From Bedellia somnulentella (Eukaryota > Arthropoda > Insecta > Lepidoptera > Bedelliidae), in contig OY755173.1 in assembly GCA_963576735.1 (NCBI GenBank), positions 13,362,873 to 13,426,872 on the forward strand: 64,000 nt of DNA. The letters are read 5' to 3'. Made by a program: the position numbers and the translations under genes. Below the pieces are notes generated by a model, which saw nothing but the letters and a program-made list of their open reading frames with translations, was not told where the DNA came from and did not search any database. Below, piece by piece: positions 1 to 11,900 of this stretch; the first letter of the stretch is position 1; each line of letters begins with the position of its first letter.

Positions 1-3000
1 TCAAGAAAACCCGAAAACATTCACAAGAAAATTATTCTGAAGAGCTAGTTCACATATCCCCAGAAAATGCTTGTCATATTTCAAAACAGGCTTCAATTTC
101 ACCCATAACATCTAGAAACAATAGCCCAGTAAAAAGTATAACAAATATTGTTGAAAATGATTTAATAAATCATGTTGAATTACAAACTGATAAAAATGAG
201 ATTCATCCAGTTACTACAAATCCTACAGTTGCCCAGAGCAAAGATTCACGTTTGGAACTGAAATGTCCTGAATTAAATGCAAAAACATTGGATGAAAGTG
301 AAAGAGTTTCAGAAATTGGTAAAGAAAATGAATGTATCATCAAAGCAGCCAAAGTCAATGACAGTGCGAAAAAATCACATGAGAATAAAAACAATGTCAA
401 CACAAAAGTTTTACTCACACCCACTACAGATAGCCAAGAAAAAGCCAAAGCTAAATCGGCTAAAAAGTACAAATCAAGAATAGAATCAGAACTTGCAATT
501 GACATGGTTGAAGGGCATCCTTTTCTTCAAACATCTAAAACAAGTGAAAAAAGATCTACTCGAAAAGCAGCTGTTACAAATTCTAATAAAAAAGATAAGA
601 ATTTGAAGAATGAAAATGTGGCAAAAGTAATGGATGATGAGATTGTGAACAGTGAGTCACCCTTAAAACAAGATACTATAGAGAAAAAATTAAGAAGAAA
701 AGTTATTTTGACCAACGAAAATTGTAAAAAGAAGAAAAGTGATCAGCAAGGTAACTTATCACAATCAAGCTCTAAGATTAAATCATCCAAGAAACAGAAC
801 AGCCCAGACAATATAAAACAAAAGCCTGAGGTTGTCAAAACTCTTTTCAATAATAAAGAGACCGATGAGATTGGATCTAGTGTGAGTGTGCATTTGCCAT
901 TTTCTGAGGATTGCATAGAGGATAACCTTAAAAGTAAAGATAGCGGAACTGAAAAAGTAGAACTTGTCAAATTTATTTCCAATGAAAAGAACACGGATGA
1001 GACTCAATCAAGTTCATCTGAAGAATTGCCATTCTCAGAAGATTTCATAGAGAGTTCGCAAGATTCTTCAATCACCACAATTTCTGTTAAGTGTTTTGGT
1101 AAACCACAGGAAAAGCTGAAAAAAGCCAAAATTGTCTTAGAAGACATTACTTTGAATAGTGAAAAAAATGATTCACAAAGTTTGTTAGCCAATGATGATT
1201 CGAAGTTTGATATTGAATTATCACGAAATAAGACTGCACCAGAAGATATTCACACACCAGAACTAGATACTGAACCTTTAACTGAAACACCATCTGCAGC
1301 ATCTGTCATAGAAATTATAGATGATGATGATGTAGAAATTCTTAGTTCAGCTAACACATCAGGAGATAATGATCTTCCAAACACAGCTAATGCTGATACG
1401 CAACCCATGACCCCTGACCGATTTGCTACCAAAGAAGCTTCTCCTAAAGTAGTTAATGAATGTAATCATCATCCTCAGATGCAAACTGAGACACAAGATA
1501 AAGATGATTCTTTACAAGAAACCAATAAAGAAAGTGGTTTGTCTTCTCCTTTTAAAGGCGATGATCAAAGAAATAAAGATTTTCTTAATGACACTTTCGA
1601 AATATCACCAAACAAAACAATGAGTCCTATAAAAACTAATAAAAATGAATCTTCGCCGAAAGAAGATTATATCGTGATACAATTATCTTCACCAGACAAA
1701 TTAGATGTACAACCCTTCCACCACAGTGACTCGCCAGAAATTTTTACTGACGACAAAATATCACCAGACAAAAGGGACCAATCTCCACCTAGAGAAGAAA
1801 ATACTTCTTCAAATAATAATAGTCCTAGTTTATCATTAAAAAAGAATAGACCACAAGTAAGACATACTGGAAGAGCAGCGCAGATGTTAGGTTTATGTAT
1901 TCCGCCTAATAAAATATCGCAGAACTTTAATAATGAAAAATCAGTAGAAGTAGAGGAAGTGAAGAAGAGTGCAACACCGGTTACAACAGTTAGAAGAAAT
2001 TTGAGAATTTTATATAATTGTGCTGAAAGTGATTCTGTTGATGATAATGATGACGCAGAGTTTTTGAAACTGAAGCGAACATTACCATCTGCTGATTCTA
2101 GTCCATCTGGTCCCATACTCAAACGCAAGTTGGTAGATATTATTGATGAAGCCACTGCATCTCCAGCTAGTAAAGTGAGTATTGTTTACGGTTAGAGTCT
2201 AATTAAGTAAATAAATATATGGACATATTTATCTAAGATTAAGTGTGTAATTTATGTTTAATATTATATGATACACATATAAATAACATCCAAGACTAAG
2301 AAACAATCATTTATGCTCATCACATAAATGTTGCCCACAGCGGGCTACCTCAAGTCTATAAATAAATAAGTAGTTTTTTGTTGATGAGATTATGTTTCAA
2401 AATAGTAGGTACCATTTTTGATACTAATATTAAATAAAAAAACTACAATTTTACAGGTTCAACTTAATGTAGTGTTATATATGTATCCCATTCATTTTAA
2501 GCACTTAGTCGTAAAGTCGTTATAGCAACAATCAATCACCATCTCTTAACTTTTACTCTTGGTACATGATCAGTTTGCTCCAAGCCAGTGTAGCGGGTTA
2601 AGGCCACGTCAAGACTAGAGAGTCAGGCTGGGCCCAAGCCCCTTTGTGAGAGCACATAGTGGCGTCGATGATAAGATTTAATGAGAATGATTTACTTGCT
2701 TATTAATTAAGTCGACTGACAATTATGTTAATATTTTTTCAGAGAAAACGAGTTAGTTTCCATGACCCACCAGTATCAACAACAGTATCTGTACACAAAT
2801 ACATAGAACCTTTAGGTGTAAGATCACCACAAAGTGCCAAAAAGCTACCAAAAGTACAAACCAATATGAAATCATCGAAAAGACTTGAAAATTTATTCAA
2901 ACTTGATTCGGCTCTAACTAAAACTGTGGAAATATTCAATGACGTTGGGAATACAGTTTCCGGTGATGATATTGAAATGAGCTCTCTAGAACCAACACCT

Positions 3001-4213
3001 TTGGTAGAAATAGTTAAAACCAGTGAACTTAACAATACTGAACCAATCTGCCCTGAATTGGTTGATTGTATAGACCCAATAGACATTATTGCTGTTGAAT
3101 TATCATCACCAGCTATGAGCAACTTGCTTGTAAAAGAATGGAACGGTAGCATTGAAAAAATTGGTGATTTGGCTAAAATGAATGAATTGGAAATAAACCG
3201 ACTGCAAATCAAAGCACCAAAAATAGAGACAGTTAAGAAAGTTTTGTATGATTATTTAAACAAACAAGATAATGAATTTGTTAATATCACAGAGGTATTG
3301 AAGGAAGCCGAAAATGTAGGAAAGCAGGTTGTAGAAGATGTAGTTGTTAATGTGGTTAAAGATGTTGATGTCCAGACTGAAATTGAAATGAAAGACGTGA
3401 ATATTGAGACTGATCACTTAGAACAATCCTCAGTAGAAGTCCAAGCTATTGCTGAGACATCTTCGTCTATAGTACAAACTAATGAATCTAGTTTTAGAAA
3501 CACAGACGAAGTTATTAAAACATGTCTAGAGGAGGTAAGTTATTTTTGGCTTCAACTTTATTAATATAATCTATCTTTTTCTGTAATGGCTTGGATTAGC
3601 ACCAACCCACTCCTTCCCGTGGAATAATATAATGTATGTTGTATGCATAAATATATAAATGAAAATAATGGTTCATGTCTTACATGGAGTGATAAAAATA
3701 TAAATTAAATTGTTAAACCTTAAAATGTGGGGATACTTAATACGGGGGATTAAGAACTATCACTTCATGCATATAAAGAAAGAAAGACATTTATTCGCTG
3801 CATAAAAGGCACAAAAACTAACAATATACAATAAGACAATATGAAATAAAAAAAGTAAAAGTAGAATATAAACTCACGCTTTAGTTTTCATTGGGGTAAT
3901 AGTACTTGATATATGTCAATGTTTTCAGCATCCTGACTTCACTCAAGTATTGTCGAAACAATTACAAGATTCATCGAAAATAGCCATCGCCGGCACATTG
4001 CCATTGAAAACTCTCACCGATATTTTAGCTTCAAAACTAACAACAGCGTCATCTGCCTCCAAAGTACTCAAATGCATTTTAAAAACACAAGAATCTGATG
4101 ATTCGAATAGTCTAACATTTATACAAAATTATTTATGTCAACATTTTGATGTAAAACGCCTTACATTATTCACTAGTGATATTCTAAGAAAGATGTATGA
4201 CAAAGATACATAA
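1..4213 (+). CDS. Rif1: Rif1-like protein, C-terminal three exons (5' end outside window)
   Basis: The reading frame is open from base 3 and runs through three exons: 3-2174, 2743-3534 and 3929-4211 plus the stop TAA at 4211-4213. All junctions are phase 0: donors GTGAGT (2175) and GTAAGT (3535), acceptors TTTTTTCAG (2742) and GTTTTCAG (3928). About 1082 residues are visible. The first exon is a low-complexity, Ser/Lys/Glu/Asp-rich tail with acidic runs (IDDDDVEIL) and repeated S-P sites, as in the disordered region of RIF1. A PP1-docking pair follows: an ILK-type motif (PILKRK, 2111-2128) and RVSF (2749-2760) at the start of the next exon. The last exon (HPDFTQVLSKQL onward) resembles the small conserved C-terminal segment of animal RIF1. 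RIF1 recruits PP1 to chromatin to restrain origin firing and also acts in DNA repair; that is family knowledge. The HEAT-repeat N-terminus is off the window, so identity rests on the PP1 motifs, composition and C-terminus. Confidence 0.82.
2175..2742 (+). other. Rif1 intron holding a SINE fragment
   Basis: This intron separates the ILK-type motif from the RVSF motif of the PP1-binding site. Its left half (about 2208-2350) matches the minus-strand SINE at 61246-61485, sharing for example ATACACATATAAATAA and AAGAAACAATCATTTATGCT. The rest has no recognisable content apart from the pyrimidine tract and CAG of the acceptor. Confidence 0.75.
2208..2350 (-). repeat. SINE fragment (family C), minus orientation
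   Basis: It is about 80% similar by eye to 61246-61410, including the run AAGAAACAATCATTTATGCT followed by CATCACATAAATGTTGC. The tRNA-like head seen in the 61-kb copy is lost here: similarity ends near GCGGGCTACC. Confidence 0.65.
3535..3928 (+). other. Rif1 last intron
   Basis: A GTAAGT donor and GTTTTCAG acceptor bound a 394-bp AT-rich intron. No repeat or ORF was recognised in it. Confidence 0.8.
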
Positions 4214-4849
4214 ATTATGTATTATCTTACTTATTGTAGGTACCTTATTAATTTTAAGAATTATTAAGTTAAATGATTTTGATTTGTTTACTTTATTTGA
4301 TTCTAGATCTAGATGATTGATATGTGATTTCAGTGAATTACATTTTATTTTATACGGTACCTTGTCTTTTATTTTCAAGTTGATCAAGTATTGTTTTAGC
4401 AACAGTGGGATCAGTGGAAATTTCAATACAAGTATTTCTGTTGGAAATTTCCAAATAGTAAAAGGAAAGTTAAGATGGTTGGGGCACATAAAGTAAATTG
4501 CAAGATAAATGCAAGTTATTTGGTGAAAGAGATATATAGAGCCAATGTGGTTGGTAATGTTAGTTTGCCACGATCGTACATAGTGTCGATCTGAAAGATA
4601 GTCTCCGCCTACTTCAATGGGAACTAATGGCTAGAGTGTATGTATGATCATTACCAAGGGAAGACGCAAATTTTTGTATGGTTTTTAGTTGCCCCCTCAA
4701 TTAGGTTAAGTGCTATGTCATTTGAACAGAAGTTCAAAATATAAGGCACTTGAAATAACTTTTAGTTTCAATATTTATACCGACTTCATATAATCTTGAT
4801 GCAATTTTTACTTAGTATTACCATTTTCTATTTAATAACAGAAGATATA

Positions 4850-4975
4850 CATACACATAAACTCACAGCTATAAATGCCAATAAGGGGTAGCCAGAGCTT
4901 AAGAGTCAGAAATACTTAAGCCATTTAAGTGGGTAAGGATTGTATAATAAAGTTAGTTGGTGATGGGTCCAAGTA
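4850..4975 (-). repeat. R1 SINE-like repeat, 5'-truncated
   Basis: The R1 family reads, in its plus sense, CTTCCAAAAGTGGCTGAGGA, then CTCTGGCTACCCCTT, then GGGATTTATAGCCGTGAGTA and a (TATG)n tail. Here it is in minus orientation: ACTCACAGCTATAAATGCC, GGGGTAGCCAGAGCTTAAG, then TTGGTGATGGGTC. It ends near 4975. Confidence 0.8.
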
Positions 4976-5157
4976 AACGGCCCGACGGAATCTGTTTATT
5001 TTATTTACATTTACGCATTGGAATTTACAATGATTCACGCACTAGGCATTGCTGTATCGCATGAATCTAGCGCTATTAAATAAGCGCTGTTTCACTGACT
5101 GTCGCGTGCTAGATCTTGCAATAAATAAATGTCTTAAGAAAATGCGGTAAGGTCGGT

Positions 5158-5300
5158 AATTCGGTATGCAAAGTTTTATGAAAGTGCTGCCGATTACAAA
5201 ACCATTTCGAGATTTTATATTATTTTCATATAAAAAATCAAATAACGCTATGATTATAAATATTTTTACAATAAACTGTACAACAATTTGACCTCTGATT
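5158..5300 (-). mobile_element. MITE fragment, same family as 45912-46408
   Basis: It starts with AATTCGGTATGCAAAGTTTT, the 20-bp terminus of the element at 45912-46408. It then follows the reverse complement of that element inward: ACCATTTCGAGATTTTA against ACCATTTCGAGATATTA, then CAAATAA...GCTA and ATTTGACCT. Similarity stops near 5300 and no second terminus is present, so this is a half element. Confidence 0.7.
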
Positions 5301-5327
5301 TACTTCCAAGGGCATACGCCACAGAGT

Positions 5328-5766
5328 CAATGAGGGGTTTTCTTTTTGAGAAATAAAAAAACAACATAGTTTCCTAGAGCTCTGTAGATGGCGTTGATGT
5401 AACTACGTTACTTACTTAATTTTTTTCTTCGTGGCCTCAATCGTGTTGCCACAATAATTTCGCCAATGTCAACATCAAAAACATGTGTCACATCACCATA
5501 GAGTAACTTTTTGGCGAGTAAAAACAACAAAAAGAATGTTAAATATGAACACCGTCTTTGTTTATTTACTTTTAAGCTATCTTGGCCTAAACTGATATTT
5601 ATTTAGACTTTCAAATCAGAACGTTTTTATGTACGTTCCGTTTTACGATATCATTACATCCAAGTGTGGAAAATGGTGTGACGTTCCATTCCTACCAGTA
5701 ACATAGCAAGTCTGGCGCCATCTATCCTGAGAACAGGGAAGAAGAAAAAATGAAAACCTCTCATTG
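5328..5766. mobile_element. MITE with imperfect terminal inverted repeats
   Basis: The left end CAATGAGGGGTTTTCTTTTT is mirrored at the right end by AAAAAATGAAAACCTCTCATTG (5745-5766). The subterminal TAGATGGCG (about 5386) is mirrored by CGCCATCTA (5716). The element is about 439 bp and non-coding. I see no clear target-site duplication. Confidence 0.65.
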
Positions 5767-5958
5767 TCATTAACATTTAATCATAGAGTAAGGTAATACA
5801 CTGGAAACAGTATTTTCCATGGAAGTATTATTTAAACAGGAACGCGCGCTGGCGACCTAAAGTGTCCTGAAAAAGGATGGCTAACTAGCTAACTGTGTCT
5901 CGTTTTAAGTAGGGTGACCATCTGTTGGTGTTTTAATAAGAGTTCCTCTAAAGGATAC

Positions 5959-6197
5959 AAAAACACTTATATTTACATATTTTGAATGTTTTTGTTCATG
6001 AAAACCTCATGTGGGGGCCTGATGCACTTGCAGCCTTTGACACGGTAGCTCAATTGGCAGAGCGACGGGGGCGTATACCCGAGGTCGCGGGTTCGATCCC
6101 CATCTGTGTCGAAATTTTTCTTTCCTTTATTTATTAGTTATATTTACATACAAACATTTAAAAAAAATATATTATAAAAACACTTATATTTACATAT
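5959..6197 (+). mobile_element. tRNA-derived SINE with 22-bp target-site duplication
   Basis: A tRNA-like segment at 6040-6110 has an A box (TAGCTCAATTGGCAGAGC) and a B box (GGGTTCGATCCCC), followed by a body ending TTTCTTTCCTTTATTTATT and an A/T-rich tail. The element (5981-6175) lies between two identical 22-bp copies of a sequence ending CACTTATATTTACATAT (5959-5980 and 6176-6197), the expected result of LINE-mediated insertion. The acceptor stem can still pair (GACACGG with CTGTGTC), but the T stem has mismatches, so it is not called a functional tRNA. A related rearranged copy is at 55866-55975. Confidence 0.8.
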
Positions 6198-6264
6198 ATA
6201 CATTGTTTTTGGTAAATCAACGTGTTTTTCATACATATTTATTCTTAATTAATAGATTATAAAA

Positions 6265-6316
6265 GAATGGGTAGCCAGTGCTTGAGAATTAAAATTTCCT
6301 CAGCCACTTTTTGAGC
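6265..6316 (-). repeat. R1 fragment
   Basis: Short minus-strand R1 piece: GGGTAGCCAGTGCTTGAG followed by TTTCCTCAGCCACTTTTTGA. Confidence 0.6.
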
Positions 6317-7024
6317 AAAACCAAATTCAAATCATTTAATGCATTCATGTGGTAAAGTTCGAGATGATACAGGTTATTTTATTTATTGTTCCATAACATG
6401 AACCCATATTTATCACTATTAAACGATAAAAGCTCCAAAACACTCAAACAGATGATAAATTGTGGACACCACATTTATCTTGTTTCGATGGGGATACCCG
6501 TGACAAATATTAATATCCCTATTGCCAAACTTAACCAATTATTAATCTCCAAATCGATAGGCGACAATAATAATTAAAATAAAATACAAAAAAGGAACAG
6601 TTTATAACCTGCTTTTTATAAAATACTCCCTATAAATAAGTTTAATTTGTTTTTCTTTGAACTTAATCTCGACTGGCAACCGTGCGAGCGGGACACACTT
6701 CTCTCTCACAAGGCTCTCGTTCTAGGACGTTTCTCTGCTTGACAGTCTTTAAAAGATAATTAACTTTATTGCATGGTAATAAATTGCATTTTTGTTTACC
6801 ATATTTTTGTGAGCACTCTCTCCTGTTTAGTTAGTAGCTTCATGGTATTTTCACTCTCGCGGTCCACTTTTGTGCATTAAATTTGTATGGAGTGCGGCAT
6901 CTTTGGAATGTATGATCGAAAGATCTTAGCATAGAAATCAAAGTAATGTTCAGAGAAACAATAAGAAATATCAAAGGATATTTCAGAATCTTAAAAATAT
7001 TAACTTCTGTGAAGTGTCTCTCTG

Positions 7025-7090
7025 TATAGCACTACCCCGTCCATATCTTGTAGGTGCCATACGGGTTGACTAAGGGATACGGGGGAATAG
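7025..7090 (+). repeat. R1 fragment (5' part)
   Basis: TATAGCACTACCCCGTCC and the following GACTAAGGGATACGGGG correspond to the first third of R1. Weakly conserved. Confidence 0.5.
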
Positions 7091-7236
7091 CTTTCAAACG
7101 TTATGTTTTACCGCAAAATGACCTGGGATGATTGAATGATTGTATGCATAAGCACGTCACGTAGTCTGTAGCTTACATATAAGCCTTTTTTATCGTTGTA
7201 AAAAACCACCCCACTTCTCTTCCGTGACCTTCTACA

Positions 7237-7530
7237 ATGAGCCTCATAAGAAGGCTCACAGTCACCCAAAGAGCAATGGATTGGCCTATGCAATTAGTTA
7301 CATTAAGCGATTGAATCAACGAGGAGATCCGTAGAAGAACCAGGCCAACTGACATCCCAACGAGTTGCAATACTGAAGTGACGGCCGTTGGGAGTCGAAG
7401 GTTTTGAGGCAGTGTGGGTAGGCCTCCCACAAATTATATTGACGACTTGGTGAAAGTTGCGAGATGCCGGTGGATTAGAGCAGCAAAGGACCAATAGTTA
7501 TGGAAATCTTTGAGGAAAATAGTGGACATC
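7237..7530 (+). pseudogene. LINE reverse-transcriptase C-terminal remnant
   Basis: Read in one frame from 7237, with in-frame stops at about 7312, 7399 and 7495, the peptide pieces RRLTVTQRAMDWPM, NEEIRRRTRPTDI, GSVGRPPTNYIDDLVKVA and RWIRAAKDQ match the conserved tail of lepidopteran endonuclease/reverse-transcriptase non-LTR elements (RRTRVTDI, then SVGRPPTRW and RWIRAAQDR in typical copies). The rest of the polyprotein is missing and the copy is dead. The minus-strand ORFs here are shadows. Confidence 0.72.
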
Positions 7531-7914
7531 TACTTACGATATACAAAAGAATCACTAATAGTATCAGGTAAAATACCCAGTCCCTTAACTTAAACAATTA
7601 AAACGCTAGTGTGACCTCTTTCTCTGTAACACAATCTATCTCATTAGCATTAGCTTCAACCCGGTTGCTGCTCATCAATATAATTTAATGTGTTTAATTA
7701 AGTCAAAGTGTGGCTTGATTATCATGATTCAGATTCATGCTTATCATGATTCATAATTTTGATTCGGTAACGTTTTACTTGAAACCGTTCTCATTTGTTA
7801 CGAAAATTACAAACACAATCATGAAAAGCGCGGAAAACTGATGGCTTATTATAAAAAAATAATGTAAATGACAGGAAATTGAAAAAATAAACATGAACAC
7901 CTTATCAAAACTTA

Positions 7915-8932
7915 TTTATTGCAAAAATATATAATAACATCGTTCAGTCACATTTAGCTACAGCTGTATGCCGATCAAATAAGTATACAAGGAAATTCGG
8001 TACAATTTAGGATTTTCTGGTTAATTGATTTTATTCTCCGTGATCATGAATATAAAACATGTATTTTCTTATGATTATATTGAATTTAATTAATATGAAA
8101 ATATATATACAAAAAGAATAACATCAAGATAGATGCGAATTCATTTAAAGCTTTATCTGTAAAATACTACTTAAAACTATGATTTAAATACACTTAATAT
8201 TTACAAGCTTCTTGGATGTAGATAGAGCATATTAGATAATATCACATACCTACTCAATATTTCCATAATCTAAACTGAAAATTACTATAAATTCTACCAT
8301 AAGTTTCAAAGGAACTTAAGCAAAGTTATCGTACTTATTCCAAGCGTCAAAAAAAAAATTGTGGAATTTTATACGAGATGCATTTAAAACGTTTAGCAGA
8401 ATTTATAGTATAGAAATAGTATAGTACATGACGGTCTTCATATTACGACTACATACGGGAATCATTTCTTAGATAGATTCTCGATTGTACTACCCATGTA
8501 GATCATATATTAACTTATCGTGTTAATTGAAGTAATTTAGGAACTAAGTAAATAATCAGATACAATTTTAATTTTTAAATTGATTGAATTAACTTTAAAA
8601 TTGTCATGATTTAATATAAAAAAGAATATCTTGTTATGATTACCCAACCTAAGACAAATTGATTAAAATACTTTGGCCTATCAATAGAAAGTATATCGTT
8701 GGAAAGTGATTAGTCACTTCATTAAAGTCTTTTGTAATAATGGTTCATAATCATACATCATTGCTATGTAATCATTTGTGAGTTCATGACTCAAATCCCT
8801 AGAATCACGACTATTCTAATCTACATCATTAACACTGCACTTCATAACATTATACAACTTTGGTCCACAGATTGAGCACTTTTAAATATCACCTAAATTG
8901 GAAGCACGATTGACGGCTTTCCTGAGTTATTA
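7915..8932 (-). other. Probable Ptr 3' UTR and flank
   Basis: AT-rich DNA immediately downstream of the Ptr stop codon. On the minus strand an AATAAA hexamer lies at 7915-7920, about 1 kb past the stop, and is a candidate poly(A) signal. No repeat or ORF was recognised here. The assignment as 3' UTR is inferred from position only. Confidence 0.35.
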
Positions 8933-11900
8933 TCAAGGAAACCTCATTTCTGCGACATAATTTAAATGCTCGAGATTGTGGTGGGAGTTTGAACGGCGTG
9001 GGGCCCGCGGTCTATGAAGGTTGTGTTGCGAATGAGTCCTTGTAACTCTGTAAGGCCCGTCACGTCTTGGGCCTACGTCACTGGATTTACGGGCGGCCCT
9101 TGCCCATTCTTCTTCCCTTCCGACTGGGTTCCTACGATAATTTTCGAACACTTGTCTATTATCTTCAAAGCGCTTCCTTTGCCAAGTCCTATCTTCAGGC
9201 CCATACAAGTCCAGCTCGCCAGATGGTTGGAATTGACTAGGGCTTTGGCAGTAGCTTGATCGTTTCCAACTTTCGTCATAGTTCTTTCTAATGCGTTCTT
9301 GTTCGGCATGTTGCCGGCGCTGTGATTGGTTGGAGCTGCTCTCGCTGGTATCCTCCCCAGAAGTGCCGATTCCTAAATCTTTTTCATCGCCGTATATTTT
9401 GTAAACTCCGTTAGGGCTCAGTGTTTTCCCATTGAATATTTGATCGTTGAGAACCAACTGCGGGTGAGGTATGCAATAGGGATGTGGGAATAGCTTCTCA
9501 ACATTGGACATCTTGATTTCTTGCTGTTTCTTAGAACATGAGCCCGGCCCGAAAAGTGATAGAAGAACAGGAAGTAGGAAAAGTCCGTGCATTGCTCCGA
9601 AGAATATAACCATGAATACCATTTTAAAGAATACGGAGAAAATGTAGCTGTCTGATAGTAACAAAGCTACAACTCCGAGGATGGTGCTGAAAGATCCTTG
9701 ACAAATCGGCAAACCTAATGAATAGAGACATTCACTAACTCTTTCCTCCGGAGTTTTCGCTTTGGATGCCATGTAAGCGTAACAGATATGTGCAGTGAAG
9801 TCGACAGAGAAACCGATGCACATGATCAAGTTTATCATAGATATAGAGTCCAGGTTAATGTCCCAGAGTGCCATGTATCCCACCACACCCGCTTCAATCG
9901 ATATTATGCTAAACGCCACCCATAAGGAGCAAAGAGCGTTTGGTATGAATATGAATGAAACCACCATCATCATCAACGCGCCGTAGCAGAGATTCTGCAT
10001 TGAAACTGGCTTTACCAACTCGAACTGAAAAAGAAAGATTTGTCGGTTTAAACGAAATTGTAAATTTTCAACTCTAAAGTTTATTTTGATAAATATCATA
10101 TGTATATGTGTCTGTTGATAAGAATATCTTAAAGTGATTTCTGGTCGATATAGTCTGGCTAGTTATCATCAGCTACTGTTTCACTTTCATGTGTTGAAAG
10201 TAACGGATCTAAGGTTCTGCAACAATGACCTATTAATCTAGGGGAGTATAGTCAGACTTTAAATTACCTTTTAATAACCTCCATTTAAAACTGTATTTGT
10301 AGTATAAATGCTTAAAAAGACTACCCCGTCTTCCTTGGGCATTACGGGAATCTTAAGGCTCCTAGTGTAATTATACCTATGTGTGAAATAAAATTTACAT
10401 AATCTACGTAATATATCCTGATTTTTATACTCACTTGATCAAAGAAAACAAAGTAAGGATGAAACACAGAAGCATTCAATGGTGAGTCAGCAACAACTTT
10501 TCTTAAAGCTTTCACCATCTCTTTCTCGTGGTTGGTTCCGCTGATGTTAATAGCTTGGATCAGAAATCTGGATGCGAGGATCTGGTCTTCTGCTTCGTTC
10601 AACTGCACGTCGAGTGAGAATGGGTTGGACGGGTATAGCCATAGCTGAAAAAAGGGGTATATTTTATTTTAATTGATTGAATTTGGATAGAAGTCTTAAC
10701 TATTGTCGTGGGTTAAGAATAAGGTGGGTCAGGGACTTAGGTCATTTATTTATAGGTGGGGCTTTTGCTAATGTGGGTGGCTAACAATAAATAGATAAGA
10801 ACTAATCTAATATAATGATAGGAGGTGATTTCACTGTAGTAATATGTAAGCTGTAATTCTTTTCGCAAATTAATGTTACTTTAGGAAGGCTACCAAAGAG
10901 TGTTTGATAGGGTTGCATTAATTCCATCATACTCGTACGTAACAATAACTTTCTTCATTCTTAGATAATTTTTATGTTATCATTGGAAAATTTATTCTGC
11001 GACGCGAAGAAAAACTTATTAAGATGTGCAATAAAGTGCACTTACCTCTTTCAAATTCTTCAAGAAGTCCTTCTCATTATCGATAGTGACATTAAGATAG
11101 TCGTTGTTCCGCTCCACATAGTTGATGAAGGTCCGCAGCCAAGACTCCGTGTAAAGAGAGTTGGAGATATAAGAGGTGTTCTCTAGCTGCTGCGTTAGCG
11201 TTTCTACCTGGGCTTGGATTTTCGGATCGGAGTAGTTGTAAGTACCGGTGATTACCACCTGGAAAAGAGGGAATTTACATATTTTTTTGGATTTTGTATT
11301 CATAGATCTATAGGTGAATTATTCAATTCAAAAGACATACTAGCTACAGATCGGTTATGGATAGTATCCATTGGATATATTCACAGAACAGATAAATATG
11401 TTAAACGTTACGTTCGACGTAAACATTTTTTAAAATAAGTATATTTTAGGGTAGGAGGCAAAGGTCGAAGATGAAACATTTTTAACAGCAATTTAACCAT
11501 GTTCCTTTACGTACTATACAGAGGTTATATGAATCAATTTATGTGGTCGAGTGTTCCTAAAGATACACTCAATGCCTAAATTTAGATATGTTTGATAATG
11601 GTCAAATGATAAGTAGGGCCAAAGATAGTGAAACATACCTGGATTCGATAAGGAAACTCTCTGTAATAAAGATCTTCGCGGTCAAAGAACTCAACAGAGT
11701 AAGAGTCCACTTTCGACAATTTCCTACGTTCGAGGCCTTCCTTCAAATTGGTGACCCCATAGCCAGCGCCGGCTAGATACGCCAGGAATACAAATATGAC
11801 GACACACTTGACAATGTTGTTGTTGATGAATTTGGACATGGTGTCTCGGAAGAACGCCATGATGCAATGCTCCTGGTTGTCGATGGGGTTGTCGGGGTCG

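Noticed and set aside
2041..2160. An overlapping minus-strand ORF of 162 codons at 1667-2155
   Set aside because: Antisense shadow of the Ser-rich Rif1 exon, whose frame is supported by consistent splice phases.
6037..6110. A possible functional tRNA gene
   Set aside because: The A box, B box and acceptor stem look good, but the T stem is mismatched, the anticodon stem is irregular, and the segment lies inside a SINE with target duplications.
7108..7494. Three overlapping minus-strand ORFs
   Set aside because: They are antisense shadows of the plus-strand LINE remnant at 7237-7530.
9014..9309. Plus and minus ORFs overlapping the Ptr last exon
   Set aside because: Antisense or alternate-frame shadows of the Ptr cytoplasmic tail.
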